Source: Centroberyx gerrardi
Taxonomy: Eukaryota > Chordata > Actinopteri > Beryciformes > Berycidae
Assembly: GCF_048128805.1 (NCBI RefSeq)
Contig: NC_136016.1
Span: forward strand, 16,931,676-16,995,675
DNA: 64,000 nucleotides
Direction of reading: 5' to 3'
Positions within the stretch are counted from its first letter, which is position 1. The number at the start of each line of letters is the position of its first letter. This document shows positions 39,961 through 52,600 of the stretch, in pieces. Made by a program: the position numbers and the translations under genes. The notes under the pieces were generated by a model. It was given only the letters and a program-made list of their open reading frames with translations, was not told where the DNA came from and ran no database searches.

Positions 39961-41636
39961 TTGTGCTGTTGTTACTGGAAACACCATACCACAATTCATG
40001 AAAATACATTAAATTAGGGCCTGAGGAGTTTCTACAACACAACCATCATCAACAATTCAAACTGAAAATTAACTGTAAATCCTGCAATCTCTACACACAA
40101 GTACACCATAAAAAGCTCAAGCCACGGCTCAATACACAGATGGTGATCATGCCATCTATCTCACTTCATTTGGTTTGACTAGATAGGGTCGTGACCTCAG
40201 ATGCCCAGAATGTCCAATTCTCACAGGGGACAAATCAGTCTGCCGGCCAGATATTTACGACCCCTCCCTTTTAGCATGCTGCTTGCGGTTCAAACACAAT
40301 CAGCCCTGTTGACGGACAGCTGCATGGCTACTTGTCATCTCCTGTTACTTGCTGAAGCTCCTGTGTGGCGCTCTCACATGGGAACCAGGAACAGAAGCCT
40401 CGAGGCTCATGGGAGATGTAGTTTTTTGGACGGTGGACAAATGTCGACACGGGAAAAGAAACAGCAGCATACAGGTCACATTAAGTTAGCATGCTGAGTT
40501 TATCATGACAAAATGAGTTATTTCTGATACATACACAAACATACACATATTATAAATCTGTGTACTATTGAAGGGAGCAGATATGATGACACATAAATGA
40601 TCTAAATTGGTACAATAAACCTAGATGACTCAAAAAAAACAAAAAACACGTTAGTTTTAAGTGGACATAAGACATTTTGGACATTTTAAGGTGCAGCCAA
40701 TCCTTTGTCATCTTGTATTCGGATGAATCATCAGCCGTGTCCAGAGGGGACAGATTACAAATAGCAGGATTCAAGTGATCTGATTACAAAAATGTAACTG
40801 TTATTCATTATTATTTCTTTTAAAACAAAGATACCATTGAATAAAGGGGTGATTACCTGGTGGATTAGTCAAAAACATTCTGATGTGGGATTATGGACAC
40901 AGACACAACTTAAGTAAATTCATAGTTCATGGTTGTAGAAGATAATGATAATGCTATTCCAATTCTGTCCATACACTGGAATACATTTTCCATTTAACTT
41001 GATATTTTATTGCTTTCAAAGTGCAAAGTAATCCCAAAGTAATAGAAAGTAATCACATTAAATCACAGAGTTAATGAAAACCAATTGATTATGTTACTGA
41101 CTGAAATATTCAGCAGGCAATCTGTATTGTGTAACACAATAAAAGTGTGAAAGTGACAGTGACCATCCCAATCCTGGTGATCAGCCTTTTGTGCTTTACA
41201 AACTGCAAGACTCCAGCAGATGGAGCTAGTTCATCATTTTGTAGACCAAATACAAAACCACATTGTTTACTTACTGCTATAATGATTCAGAAATATAAGC
41301 AATACATTAAGTGTGGCCAAAATATATAAAAAGGCTCTACATAGTTACAAAACTAGATACTATAGTAGAATACTTAAATAGAAAACATGTGGAACATTTC
41401 TGAGTTGTGATGCATCACTTTGACAGAAGATGAGGCTGTTGTCCTGAGTGAAAATACAGAAATGAAAAACCAAAGCAGACTTTATAACTGACCAAGTCCA
41501 CTGGTCTGACTCAGAAATAGCTAGTCTGCAGGTGAACAACCCAGAAAAAAAACTTTGTGCCTAAATAGCTTAATACGGATACAATATACCAGTTAAGTGT
41601 TAATAAAGGCCTCCAGTGATTTCTATTTTTCTAGAT

Positions 41637-41882
41637 CATTGGATCTCAAACTGGGGTGTAATTTGTCTGATTTTTCTCAAATTTTTGCTTTTTTCTTGTG
41701 AAATACGTAATAGTTTTCAGCCTTTTGGCCTCAAATGATAACCAAATGAAACGAAACTCAAATGAGACAAAAATCATTCTGTGGTTGAACTGTTCTCCAC
41801 TCTGCATATGCAGCCTGTGACAGGGGGGCGAGCGAGGCATTGTTGGCATTATAGGCATTGTCAAAAAGTTTGAGAACCACTG
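41637..41882. mobile_element. hAT-type MITE, copy 2 (internally deleted)
   Basis: Same family and orientation as the 3.1-kb copy: it shares TGGTTGAACTGTTC, CACTCTGC and the GAGAACCACTG end. The left end is degenerate (CATTGGATCTCAAAC). The flanks TTCTAGAT and TTCTATAA look like a diverged 8-bp duplication. About 100 bp shorter than copy 1. Confidence 0.6.
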
Positions 41883-43158
41883 TTCTATAACACACAGCAG
41901 AGAAAAATGTAGAGATTGAGGATGACAGATGACAGAGGTGATGAGTCAGACTCATATATAAAACATTACAGACACACAGTACAGTCCTTAGGCCACTAAG
42001 CCATGAGGATGTCCACAGTTTCCCATTATGTCATTTGTTGCAACAACTGAGAATGTCAGATCACTGTATCATTTTACTATCGCATTCTACCAGCCAGGCT
42101 GCAACAGGTAAAAGGTCAAATTCAATCAAGTCAGTTATCAAAATGATTTGGTCTACTGTCATGACATTTTCATAGTATTCCCATGATGTCACATTTATTT
42201 CCTAGTAATATGGTGCTTTACCATATACACAGTTCATTGGCTGTGGCGGTCATTTGATTATCATCAGCTGTTAATGTATTACAATCAGCTGTTATTTTCC
42301 TACCAAGATGGCCGTGTGGTGATGTAACAGAATACTGTGGTTAGAGTATGGCTCTGTGTGATCTATACTATCTATTTTGAAACCATAGTAGCAAACAAAC
42401 AAAGCTGCAACACTAAAACACAAACAGACCTTGGCCCAGTATCCCAATGTCAGGTATGGACTACAGGAGCGTCTCCTATGCCTGATCTACATCGGTATGT
42501 ATAATTTAGTGCAAACTTGGCATGAGATACGACAGAGAGCAAAGATGAGGGAGTTTTGGGGGGAGGGGGATAGTCCTCAATAGATGGATGGATAGATATA
42601 GAGGTAGAGAAAGAGAGGGAAGGCGAGAGAGAAACGCGTGGAGAGGAACATGTAACCAATGCTCCCACTATAGGTCAGACCGCAGACAGAATGTATGTGG
42701 GCCAGTTGTTACGTGACAGTAAATCTTCTGGGACCAATAGTGCGTGAATGAATGAGCGACGGATATTGTTGATAGATGGTGTTGAGGCAGAGGGGAATAA
42801 TATCACAGGAGATTAATTAGCAATCGAATTAAGTAGATGTAGAACAAGTCACCGGACCCAACATATTAAGCTGCTACATGTGCATGTAACACTTATAAGT
42901 TCTGTATGAGGAGAGGAAACAGAAAGACGAAAAGAAAAAAATAGTCTTTTAGTCTCATAATACTGCTATATCTTATTCCTTTACCACTCCACATAGTCAT
43001 ACAAAATGCATGTTCATCAAGAAGAAGCCAAATTATGACGTCAATTTGTTGGACTGAGATACCTTGTGGGAAAAAAAGATGTGGAACAGGTGTTATAGAT
43101 CATCATTATAGACTGAGATTTCATTTTACACAGCAGCATGTAATGTGGGAACCCCCCC

Positions 43159-43182
43159 ATACACACACACACACACACACAC
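43159..43182. repeat. (CA)n microsatellite
   Basis: About 12 CA units. Confidence 0.95.
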
Positions 43183-43793
43183 ACCACGCCATATGTGTCA
43201 TGTATAGCTTATACCACTTTGCTCATGACATGAGTGTAGAGTTACCACTTACTCACATGCCTAGCATAAGCTCACACATTCAGATACAAACATATAGGGC
43301 ACCGAAGGTCTGGGTGTGATTATTCTTGGATCATGGTTTCCAATTTTGTTTGCCTTGGTCAAGGATTGATGTTTTTACCTGTCATATCGGTTTTACTGTA
43401 AAGCTCTCATGCGACGAACTGTAAATTCTCACTTATGTCCATCACAGGAACTGCTGCATAAATCATGCTCGGGTCTCTGTGATCATTGGCATAGTTTAGG
43501 GGTGATACAAGTAGACAACTACATATATATATTATTACTTGAGATATATACAGTATATATATATAGATATAGATATATAGAGAGAGAAGTGCTGCCATTA
43601 ATTTTCTTTGCAAAAGGAAAATTGAGTTTTAGAACTACTTTCACATTAGCTACTTTAAAGTTAAAAGCATGACAATTCTCAGACTGTACTTGGACATATC
43701 ATGACTTTAACGTAAATAAATAGCGTAGTGTCTACCTTATACCATGTTTTATTTTTAGTTTTACCATTCCTTTTTGATATATGTACAAGATAG

Positions 43794-44339
43794 TAGTGGT
43801 CCCTTTTTAGGACCCCTAACCCTAACCCTTAAAATGAAGCAATGCCTACCTCACCCCCACACCCCCCACATCACAGGCTGCATATGCAAAGTGGTGAACA
43901 GTTCAACCAAAAAATGATTTCTCCTTTTCAGGTTGTTTCATTTGATTAATTATCAGAGGAGGCAAGAAAACAGAGGAAAAAGAAAAAAAATAGAGAAAAA
44001 TAAGAAAAAATAGACATGATAGTACAATTTTATAGAAGAACTAGAAGGGCACTCGGAGAGCGCAGACCTCCGCCAAGGTTCGTGCTATTATTGCTTGTTC
44101 GTGAGTCGGATCTGGATCCGCTCCAAAATTTAATGGGTTCTTCCTTGGCCCATGCACACCCACGAAGTTTCATGAAAATCGGGCCAGTAGTTTTTCCGTA
44201 ATCCTGCTAACAAACAAACGGCACCGAAAACATAACCTCCTTGGCGGAGGTAAATATGTTTCCAATCCCATAAATCATCTTACCCCAAAATTATCTCGTG
44301 ACCCCCTGGGGGTCCCGAAACCCAGGATTAGAACCACTG
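43794..44339. mobile_element. hAT-type MITE, copy 3, inverted and interrupted
   Basis: Reverse orientation relative to copies 1 and 2: it contains GGTGAACAGTTCAACC and GGTTGTTTCATTTGATTA, and ends CCCCCTGGGGGTCCCG then AGAACCACTG. The left end (TAGTGGTCC) is degenerate. Homology to copy 1 breaks at about 44036 and resumes at about 44252 around a separate insertion. Confidence 0.6.
44036..44252. mobile_element. nested short interspersed element with 12-bp inverted repeat
   Basis: This 215-bp element is bounded by ACTAGAAGGGCACTCGGAGA and GGCGGAGGTAA. CCTCCGCCAAGG (44067-44078) and CCTTGGCGGAGG (44239-44250) are perfect inverted copies. Its body (CATGAAAATCGGGCCAGTAG) is a very common fish repeat in my experience. 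It sits inside MITE copy 3. Confidence 0.6.
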
Positions 44340-45422
44340 TGTTAAGATCACAATATTTCTTCTCTAACCAGTCATGGTGTGCATTTTGTAATTGGTTATT
44401 AGCTGTGACAGCCTTCATCTACTGTATGTAAATATTCATGATCATTCCCTTCAGGAATTCACCATGACAAGAATGTTTTGCTTTGTCTTTTCAGCTAGTC
44501 GCAACAATTCTGCTTTGGATAAGTAAATGAATCCGTAAGTAAATGAATAAAATTAGTTTTCAAACCATCACAATTTTACTGCAAATAAAACAGGCTAATG
44601 ATAGCACTTGTCAAAAAGAACATCATTCCAACTCTTCATACTATTATTGCAAGAAAAGACAACAAACACAAATTGCCTTTCAAATTTTTACACAAATCCT
44701 CATATTTTTCATTACTGTCTGTGCAACAGTCAAGAAAGTAAATGACAGCACTTAATATGTTTGAAATACTCGCATGTGTGTTTGATCACCAATACTGTTC
44801 TTGGCACTTGCTAAATGAGGTTGTGTGAAACATTTGGCCTCCAGGAGTGTGGGTGTTTTAGTGTTTGTTGGTGTGACCCACTTTTAGTTCCTGTAAAGCT
44901 AATACTTGAGGTGTTAAGGCAGCATGAATTGGGGCCCACCTGTCAAAGTAGAAAAGTGATCTTCAGAGTGTTAGCTGCGGCCTCTCAGATATCCCAGCGA
45001 GCCTGCCGAACCCAGAGGGGAGTGATTCTCACCCCTTCCTGCTCTGCCAAATTGAGAAAGGATCAATGGTGTGAAGACTTTTCACTATGTGTGCAACCTT
45101 ATCTCAATGACACACAATGGCTCTCACCTATTAAAGAATGATCACAGACACTGACAAAATGGGAGCAGTAAGGGTCAAGAGATAATTTCATTTTGAATGG
45201 TTATCAGTTGATATTTTATATGAAGTTTTTCTGGGATTTCGTGGCACTTTCTCACTATCGCAAAGTCACAGTGAGCGACTTCCATTTTTGCAATATCACA
45301 GCATTACATTGCAAATGTGACAAAATTGAGTCATTAGTAAATTACAAATACATGACAAGAGTGGAATATTTTGATCAAAAAACAATCACTATATATTAGA
45401 ATACAATTATAACAATACATAC

Positions 45423-45428
45423 TTTATT
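45423..45428 (-). terminator. polyadenylation signal candidate, PRY-SPRY gene 1
   Basis: AATAAA on the minus strand about 370 bp past the stop at 45795. Confidence 0.4.
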
Positions 45429-45794
45429 TCAAAATACATAACTACATGACAGTCAACATGAATACCCAGAGAAGGTGATGCTATAGCATCAGACGTACGA
45501 TAAAAGAGGAAAAAGCATCAGACATAAAGTAAAAGAGAACAAAAATGTAAAAATATATGTCTCAAAAAAGAATGAAGGGTTGAAGTCTTTTTTAGAATAA
45601 GAAAATTATTTTCTTTAAACACCACATTCAGTATCTAAGCGCACATTTTTATACCTTTTAACTGTAATTAAAAGGATTTTAATGTACTAGATAAAAGGAA
45701 CTAACGTGAATAAAACATAAACCGCAGCTGTAGTTATCACTAATCTGTGAGTATAGCATCATTAAAAAAACACATTTGACCAACTTGTCGCAGC

Positions 45795-48146
45795 TCATTC
45801 TGTTCTCTTCAATATTGTGCATGAGGACTGAATCCCAACCCAGAACCCTGGAAGAATCTTCTTCTCGATCGGAGTCTTAACTCTATGCAGCAGCTTCACC
45901 TCCCTCTCTGCTCCCTCACCATTTACCACATAAAAACACAGAATCCCCGCCGGCTGGTCAAGGTAAACCCCGATGGTGGAGCAGTAGGGGACATCGTGGA
46001 TGTCTTTGTTTAACCCGTTGAACCAGACCTGGTAGCGGTTTCCTGACCAGCACAGACCCCACGACTCCTCGTTTTCCCCCAGGCCGCTGGGCCCAGAACT
46101 GGCCCTCCGTCCTGCTGCTTCATAGGTGGCTCCGATCACCACCCACCCTGAGAACTCCACCTCCCAGTAACCCCTCATGTTCAAGATACCCTCTTTACAC
46201 ACCACCTTCGAAGAAAGAAAGAAAGAAACAAACAAAGAGAGAAACAAACAAAGAGAGAAACAAAGAAACAAAGAAACAAAGAAACAAAGAAACAAACACA
46301 AAGAGTGAAAAACATTATTTTCTTTGCTAGATGGCATGTTACTGTATCTGTATGGGTTTTTTTTTGTTATTTTTTATACCTGTGGTGAGTACTCATATCT
46401 CTCTGGTCTATCCAGGACAGGACAAACTTCCTCAGTTCTACGACACACCTTGGACCCGCTTTCAGAAATCCACAGCATCTTATTGGCCGTCTTATCATCC
46501 AAAGACAGGTTCATCCAGTCTAGAGGGGAAAATCAAGCAATGTCATCTTTTATTCATAGACTGACTGTGAGAACTTGCAGGATGTGGTCTCTAAACGTTT
46601 TATTATTCAAGAATCAAAGTCTGCTCTTACACTTTATGAGCTCAGCTCTGCTGGTTGGTTCTGGGATGTTGGGAACATAAACGGGAACTTTTTCTGTAAG
46701 GAGAGGATGTTAGCTTAAACACAAATGTCAAGAGGAGGATTTGATGCTCACTATGTTACTAAAATGCATATGTGGGCTTTTGCATGCCATCAAGTCCAAT
46801 ACCTGCATGTATCTTTTCAGTCTTGCTGGATTTTGTTTTCTTAACTAAAAAGGTAAAGGCCAAAGGTTAAACTCCAAGAAGGTGAACAGGTTGTTTCCTT
46901 ACTAAACAACCTCTTAAACAACCCTGCAATCAAAATGTAATGCTTGATGAGGCAACTTTCCGATGACATTATTCTGTTCAATTTGGATTTTCCCAAGGAT
47001 AGCGTATAATCACTCATCATCAACTTGTGAGACCAAGTGTGAGTGAGACCAAGAATATGAAAAAGCCTTGTCATGAAATCTGAGATGATGTGATGATAGA
47101 AGCATACAAATTGTATCATGTCATAACTTTTCAATATTGTAAATGTATAGCGACTTAGAGAAAATGGAGTGCGTGTTATTGCACACAATACAGCATACTC
47201 ATAGTCATTGTCTTATTTTGAAAAGACTGCATCTTCATTTCCCACTCATAAATATCAATGGGCTAAGGTGTATTGATGCCTTAGTATCTTGGCTGATATC
47301 AGTGCATCCTAAATACTGTACATTTGCTCAGGCACAGAATACTTGAAAGGTTTCTCTCCAAATCGTTATATATCCATTTCAGAAAAAAAATGCAACCTGA
47401 CACTCATGATTCAACAAAAAACAGAGATGATTCGATCATGAAAAAGAGAATTGCTACATCTTAAGATGACTCAAAACTTAATCTCATAATGTGCATAGGT
47501 GTCAGTTTTTGGTGGATATCTCATTTTGGAATGACACCCTTCACTTGCCTATCCCAAATACTAAAGGTTTGTTGGTCTGCATGTAAACACGTTCACTCTG
47601 TGATGACAAGATAGATTCCCAAACACAGTGTTTGACAAGACCATTGGCAAATCAGTCATAGCTGCAGATTCCAAACAACATGAGGCCACACTAGTAGGCC
47701 TAGCTACTATACAAGTATTTTCCAAAACTGCAAATTCATTTGATCCAGTGAAGCTTGGGCAACAGGAAAGTTTAGATGAGTTGAGTTTATGTTGAGTGTG
47801 AAATAAATCATGATTATAAATTTAATGTTAACTTTCTTTCAGTGTAGGAAAGTAAACATGTCAAAGAGCATGATTGCATCATGAGAAAAAAAAAAAAAAA
47901 GAAGGGTTTGCTGAGTTGAGGCTTGCTATTTACACCTGCCACAGTTGTCAATCACAGTTTGAGCAGGTCAGAATTCATTGTATGAGAAGTTCTCATACAT
48001 GAGATGTAGCAATGTAAATTTATGATCGAAAAACAAACACATTTTTCAGGTTAAATGACTGTGGTGCTTTTGAATTCTACAAAACATCTCATACCTGGTT
48101 TCTTGGTCTCTGAGAGGATTCTTGAGGAATTGGGTCTGCTAGGCAT
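45795..48146 (-). CDS. PRY-SPRY (B30.2)-only protein, gene 1 (235 aa)
   Basis: Five coding exons: 48146-48095, 46844-46803, 46693-46631, 46519-46380, 46205-45795. The phases are 1, 1, 1, 0. The protein begins MPSRPNSSRILSETKKP, has a short linker ending VPNIPEPTSRAELIKYW, then PRY ([35 protein letters not shown]) and SPRY ([39 protein letters not shown]). The three B30.2 signatures (LDP-like LDDKTAN, WEVE, LDQPAG) are present. No RING, B-box, coiled coil, NACHT, pore-forming module or signal peptide is seen. B30.2 domains bind protein partners; the partner here is unknown. The closest fold relatives are C-terminal B30.2 modules of TRIM16-like, NLRC3-like and stonustoxin-like fish proteins. 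A TATA box lies about 95 bp before the ATG. Most diverged of the three copies. Confidence 0.85.
46207..46302. repeat. (GAAA)n/(CAAA)n tract at SPRY exon acceptor
   Basis: Tetranucleotide-like GAAA and CAAA runs. On the gene strand it is a T/C-rich tract directly before the acceptor of the SPRY exon of gene 1 (46205). Confidence 0.9.
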
Positions 48147-48239
48147 CTTGAGACTAATTATCCGTTTTCAGAAGCTTAAAAAATAACTTCCTTTGATATT
48201 TCCAAAGAAAATGTGTGCAATCTTCGTCTTTGGCTGGAC

Positions 48240-48247
48240 CTTTATAC
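48240..48247 (-). promoter_or_regulatory. TATA box, PRY-SPRY gene 1
   Basis: GTATAAAG on the minus strand, 94-101 bp upstream of the ATG at 48146. Immediately upstream (48263-48340) the coding strand is a series of C5-C6 runs. Confidence 0.65.
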
Positions 48248-49264
48248 GCTTAGTACAGATGAGGTGGGGGGCGGTGGGGGGTCTGAAGGGGGTGTGTGAG
48301 GTCAGCGGAGGGGTCGCTCACCAGGGGGTCGAGGGGGTGCATGTTCTTGACTTTGACATATAGAAAGCAATGAGGCTCGCATGGACATTTGACACTCCTG
48401 TAACTTTAGGAGTCTGTTCAGAAAAGCATGAGGATGGGTACAAACATTACTGGAATGTAAGATTCAGTGACTGGTCTTTTCAGTGTTGTCAACACCGGTG
48501 GCATATAGGAGGAAAGAAACAGAACTGCACGAACTAAGGCTCTTCAGTCAGACAAAGATCAGCTATGTGATCTAGAAACAGATTATTCAACTCAAATCAA
48601 CTGACCTCAATAAGACACCCTATTGCAAAATGAATAGTTCTGATACACACTGTACAACACTGTAAGTAGGTCTGCAAGATATTGCAAAGGACAAGTACTG
48701 TAGTCTAACAACTATGGTGTATGGACTAATTCATACACCATAAACTGGTTCAGTAGGAAGAAAAGAACACTTGCAGCTTCTTTAATGGTCAGTTCAATAA
48801 AGTATGTTGTTTTTGTGTTGTGCTTGTTTGCCTCCATTCAGCCATTTCTCACCTGCCATTCACATGAGCCTGTCCATTCAGATACATGAAGGAAGGATGA
48901 TTCTATTCTTGAAATGCACTGATTTTAAAATGATTGGACAAAATGAATGTACAATACACAAGACTTGAGTTAGCTTGACGAGTAACATCGCCTTACCAGG
49001 ATAGGAAACTCAGTTCATGTTGCATTGCCGCTCTTTACGCTTTTATTTGCTTTGCTGTCATTCTATTATCTTAATAAATTAAGAAACAAGACACGATGGA
49101 CCTAATGTGACTTATTTTATGTTTTATTATTTTAACATTTTGCACATTCAACATAAATAGTCATACTCAACTTCACAACCTTACAAATTGTTAGTAAACA
49201 GTAACAATGGAGTAACAAAAATACAGAATACATATTTCATCAAATGATAAATATATCAGTATAA

Positions 49265-49400
49265 ACCTTGGGTGGCAGACTGGTCTGGTGGTTATTGAAA
49301 CGTCCCATGACTGGAAGGTTCAATCTTCCTGAAGTGTCTTTATTGAGCAAGACACTGAATCCCTACCTGACTGCTTTGTTCCCTCTAATGAAAAGTATAT
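49265..49400 (+). mobile_element. tRNA-derived SINE fragment
   Basis: GGTGGCAGACTGGTCTGGTG resembles a tRNA-like A-box head, followed by AAGGTTCAATCTTCC (B-box-like) and TTGAGCAAGACACTGAATCC. This arrangement is common in fish SINEs. It lies in the 3' flank of PRY-SPRY gene 2. Confidence 0.55.
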
Positions 49401-49697
49401 GTGCCTCAGAGATGTGAAGCATATATGTAATGCACACTATAAGTTGTAATTATAATGTGCATTAGAAAAAAAAAGTATTTACAGTAACGTAAAGGTGCTG
49501 TGTAAATAAATGTTCAAATGAAATGGAAGACAGTCACAGCCATCTTGGTGTTATCCCTTCAACTTAGGTTTAAAGCTGCCATCATGGCTTTAAAGGCAAT
49601 AGAGTGAAAATAGTTTCACTCCTCTCTCAGCCAAACTTCAGCTCATTCATGATCACTGACTTTTAGTTACGATGTTTGAGTGTGGTGTTTCAGTCCA

Positions 49698-52600
49698 TTA
49701 CTCCTCCATCTTTGTTATCAAGCAGTAGGACTGTGTCCCCACCCAGAAACCTGGCATCATTTTCTCCTGGAAGGAGCTCTTAACCTGCTGCAGAAGTCGA
49801 ACCTCCTTCCTCCCTGTGCTCTCCTCTCCCTCCTTCACTTCCTCCACCACATAGAAATTAAGGATACCAGCAGGTTGGTCTAGATACACACCCAAAACAG
49901 AGTACTTAGGGATCTCCGTGAGCTCCAGGCTCTGGCCTTTGTGCCAGGCGTGATAGCAGGATCCGCCCCAGCCGAGACCCCAGGACTCCTCGTTCTCTCC
50001 CAGGCCGCAGGGTCCGTCACTGATCCTCCTCCCCGCTCCTTCATAGGCGACTCCGACCACCGTCCATCCTGAGTACTCCACCTCCCAGTAGCCTCTGAAG
50101 CCCAAAATACCTTCCTTGCAAAGAACCTGAGAGTGTGATTGAGAAAAACAGCGGAATTTAGAGTTAAACTGATATTATGTAACTTTATGATTCAAAAAAC
50201 GGCCCACTGGAGAATTTTAGAGCAGCTCCCCTTGTCCGGTTTGCAGCTGTCAAATGGGTTGGCTCAGGTTTTAAATAGATAACACAGAGGACAACCCTCT
50301 GGTCCAATTTGTAATTACCTCCCTCTTACAACCCCCCTGTCAAACCAGCCAAACCCCACCCACCATGGCATGGTGACATCAGATTCACTCACACTCTCAT
50401 CAGATTCTAAATCAAGGGACATGTAGTTGGTTACATATGAGCATTTTATACCATTAGACACATGTACCTGTGGGGCATGCTCATATCTCTCTGGTCTGTC
50501 CAGGACGGGACAAGTGACACCATCGGTCATACGTGCCACCTTGGCTCCGCCCTCTGTGACCCACAGCATCTTATTCGCTGTCTTGTCATCCAGAGAAAGG
50601 TTGATCCAGTCTGGAAAAGAGAAGAAAAATGTGTGGATAAAAAAACCCTGTATTTTTGCACTAGATTGTGTAAAGGTACAAAGAAATGTTCTTACATTTG
50701 ATGAGATCAGCTCTGCATGTGGGTTCAGGGATATTCGGCTCATAGGTTGGGGTTTTCTCTGAGGAGCGAAACAGAAACAGCATCAAACAACCATCAAACA
50801 AGGTCATGAGAAGCGTAGTCAGATGGGAGTTTCTTATGTGCATTTACAAAGCTTAACCAAATACTGTAATCATGCCTTTGATAAGTCGGTTGTCTTACCT
50901 GCGGCTGCATTTCCATTCTTTGCTTTTTTTTCTACAAGAGACAAAAAGACAAAAACAGCTTTTTACTAGAACAACCTATGCTGTATACAGTAAGAATCAG
51001 CTTATTTACTTAAAGCTGTTATAAATACTCCACAGTATGCGTCAGGTGTGCCTCAACTGGTGATGAAATGAGCCATCGCTCAAAATGGACTCATGAATAC
51101 TCCGTACTTAGAAAACCATCTGCCTCTGTCAGATCATCACATCAGCAACTGCATGCTTTCTGGAGCCAGTGGTTGATTCATGCCAGGCGGCTGGAATTAC
51201 CAAGACACCTCGCATACTGCAGCTTCGGCTTCAGTCGCACTGGACTAGAGCATTTACTAATAGCATCAAAGCTCAGCACAATTTATCAAAGGAGGAGGAG
51301 GACATGATCTGCTTGCAAGAAGCGGGAGACGTAGATCCAGCTATGCTTTTTTCAGTGTTAATGAGGGAGATCTGTTACATGGTCAGTTCAACGTAATGAG
51401 GTGAATAATGCTGAACCAACAGAGTTGAGTAAATTCCTTCAAAAAGTAATACTATACATTACATATCTTAATACATATTATCTTTCAATCAAAATAAGTT
51501 AAATTGCAATATACACTATTTATATTATCTCTGACCTACACTGACAAACATGGCTTACAGTACAAGCAAGATATGTTGGTTATTCCTCAAATTAGAAATG
51601 TAGAGGACTTATTTGAATAAAATACTGTTTTTATCTCCCCCTAAATTAATAATAAGGAAGGAAAAGATTATGGAAAAGATTCTGACACCTGTCAGAAATG
51701 CAATAATCCATTTGAAAGTAATGCAGATTACAAGTAAAAAATACTGCCCAATTTTCAACAGTAATGTGTTATATAACTAGCCCACAACTTGGCATTAAAG
51801 CAATACTATTGCATGAATAATAGTTACATAACTGGCTTACTCCTAATACTGATGCTGTAACTAATACTTTGCTATCATGTGCATACATGCATTCTTCAGG
51901 TTTCTGGTAAGGACAGAGCTCAAGTGAAGAAGACAGCTAATCCCCAAAGCATTACTGTCAGCATCTGCCAACATAAATGATGTGTTTTATTTATATCAAG
52001 TTGCAACTTCGCTCCTAAAATAAAGTATCTACTTCATTCATACATCTAAGTCATCTCAGGGCATTCATAAGGCTTATCTTGGCGAACAGTATCAGTAGTA
52101 AAACTGCAATGTGGGTTTTTCGTAACTCCCAATGACACGTTACATGTTGACAAGTATATAACAGAGAAATTTATAGATTTTCACAGACACAATAAGGATA
52201 TAATAAAGCATGAGAAATAAAACAGTTTTATACGGTGAGTGGCAACACAAAGGATTCAAGGTGAGGTTGTAACTGAACGTAAACAACAGAATTCTGATCT
52301 TTATCCCCATTTCTTTAAGTTGTCTTTCAATTGAGGTGATAAATAATGAAATGGGATCAACATCAAAGATCAGCAATGTTATTTTTGCGCTATGCACCCG
52401 AGTACGAAAGTATCCATTCCAAATGAGCTGATATTTATCTTTCTCTTGACTGCTCGCTGAAAGATACCCGGCAAGAATTTTAAACCACCTGTCTGGATAT
52501 AGCACAAGGTGATGAAAATAACTGCTTTGTCTGCATGGCCTCATTACAACCTGACACCATACTAAACATTTAAGCTGCAAGCCGCTTCAAACCAATCTAA

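Larger units (their letters stand above)
34977..45410. other. 10-kb spacer between plekha4 and the PRY-SPRY genes
   Basis: No coding exon that I can support. It contains a CpG-rich patch (35.7-36.2 kb), a LINE-tail-like stretch (36.47-36.87 kb), a pyrimidine-rich block (37.96-38.45 kb), AATTCC-rich repeat sequence (39.43-39.95 kb), hAT-type MITEs (41.6 and 43.8 kb), a CA array (43.16 kb) and TA-rich DNA (43.52-43.58 kb). Confidence 0.7.

Noticed and set aside
44815-45141. 108-codon plus-strand open frame
   Set aside because: No recognisable motif, no splice or promoter context, and ordinary length for chance in this composition.
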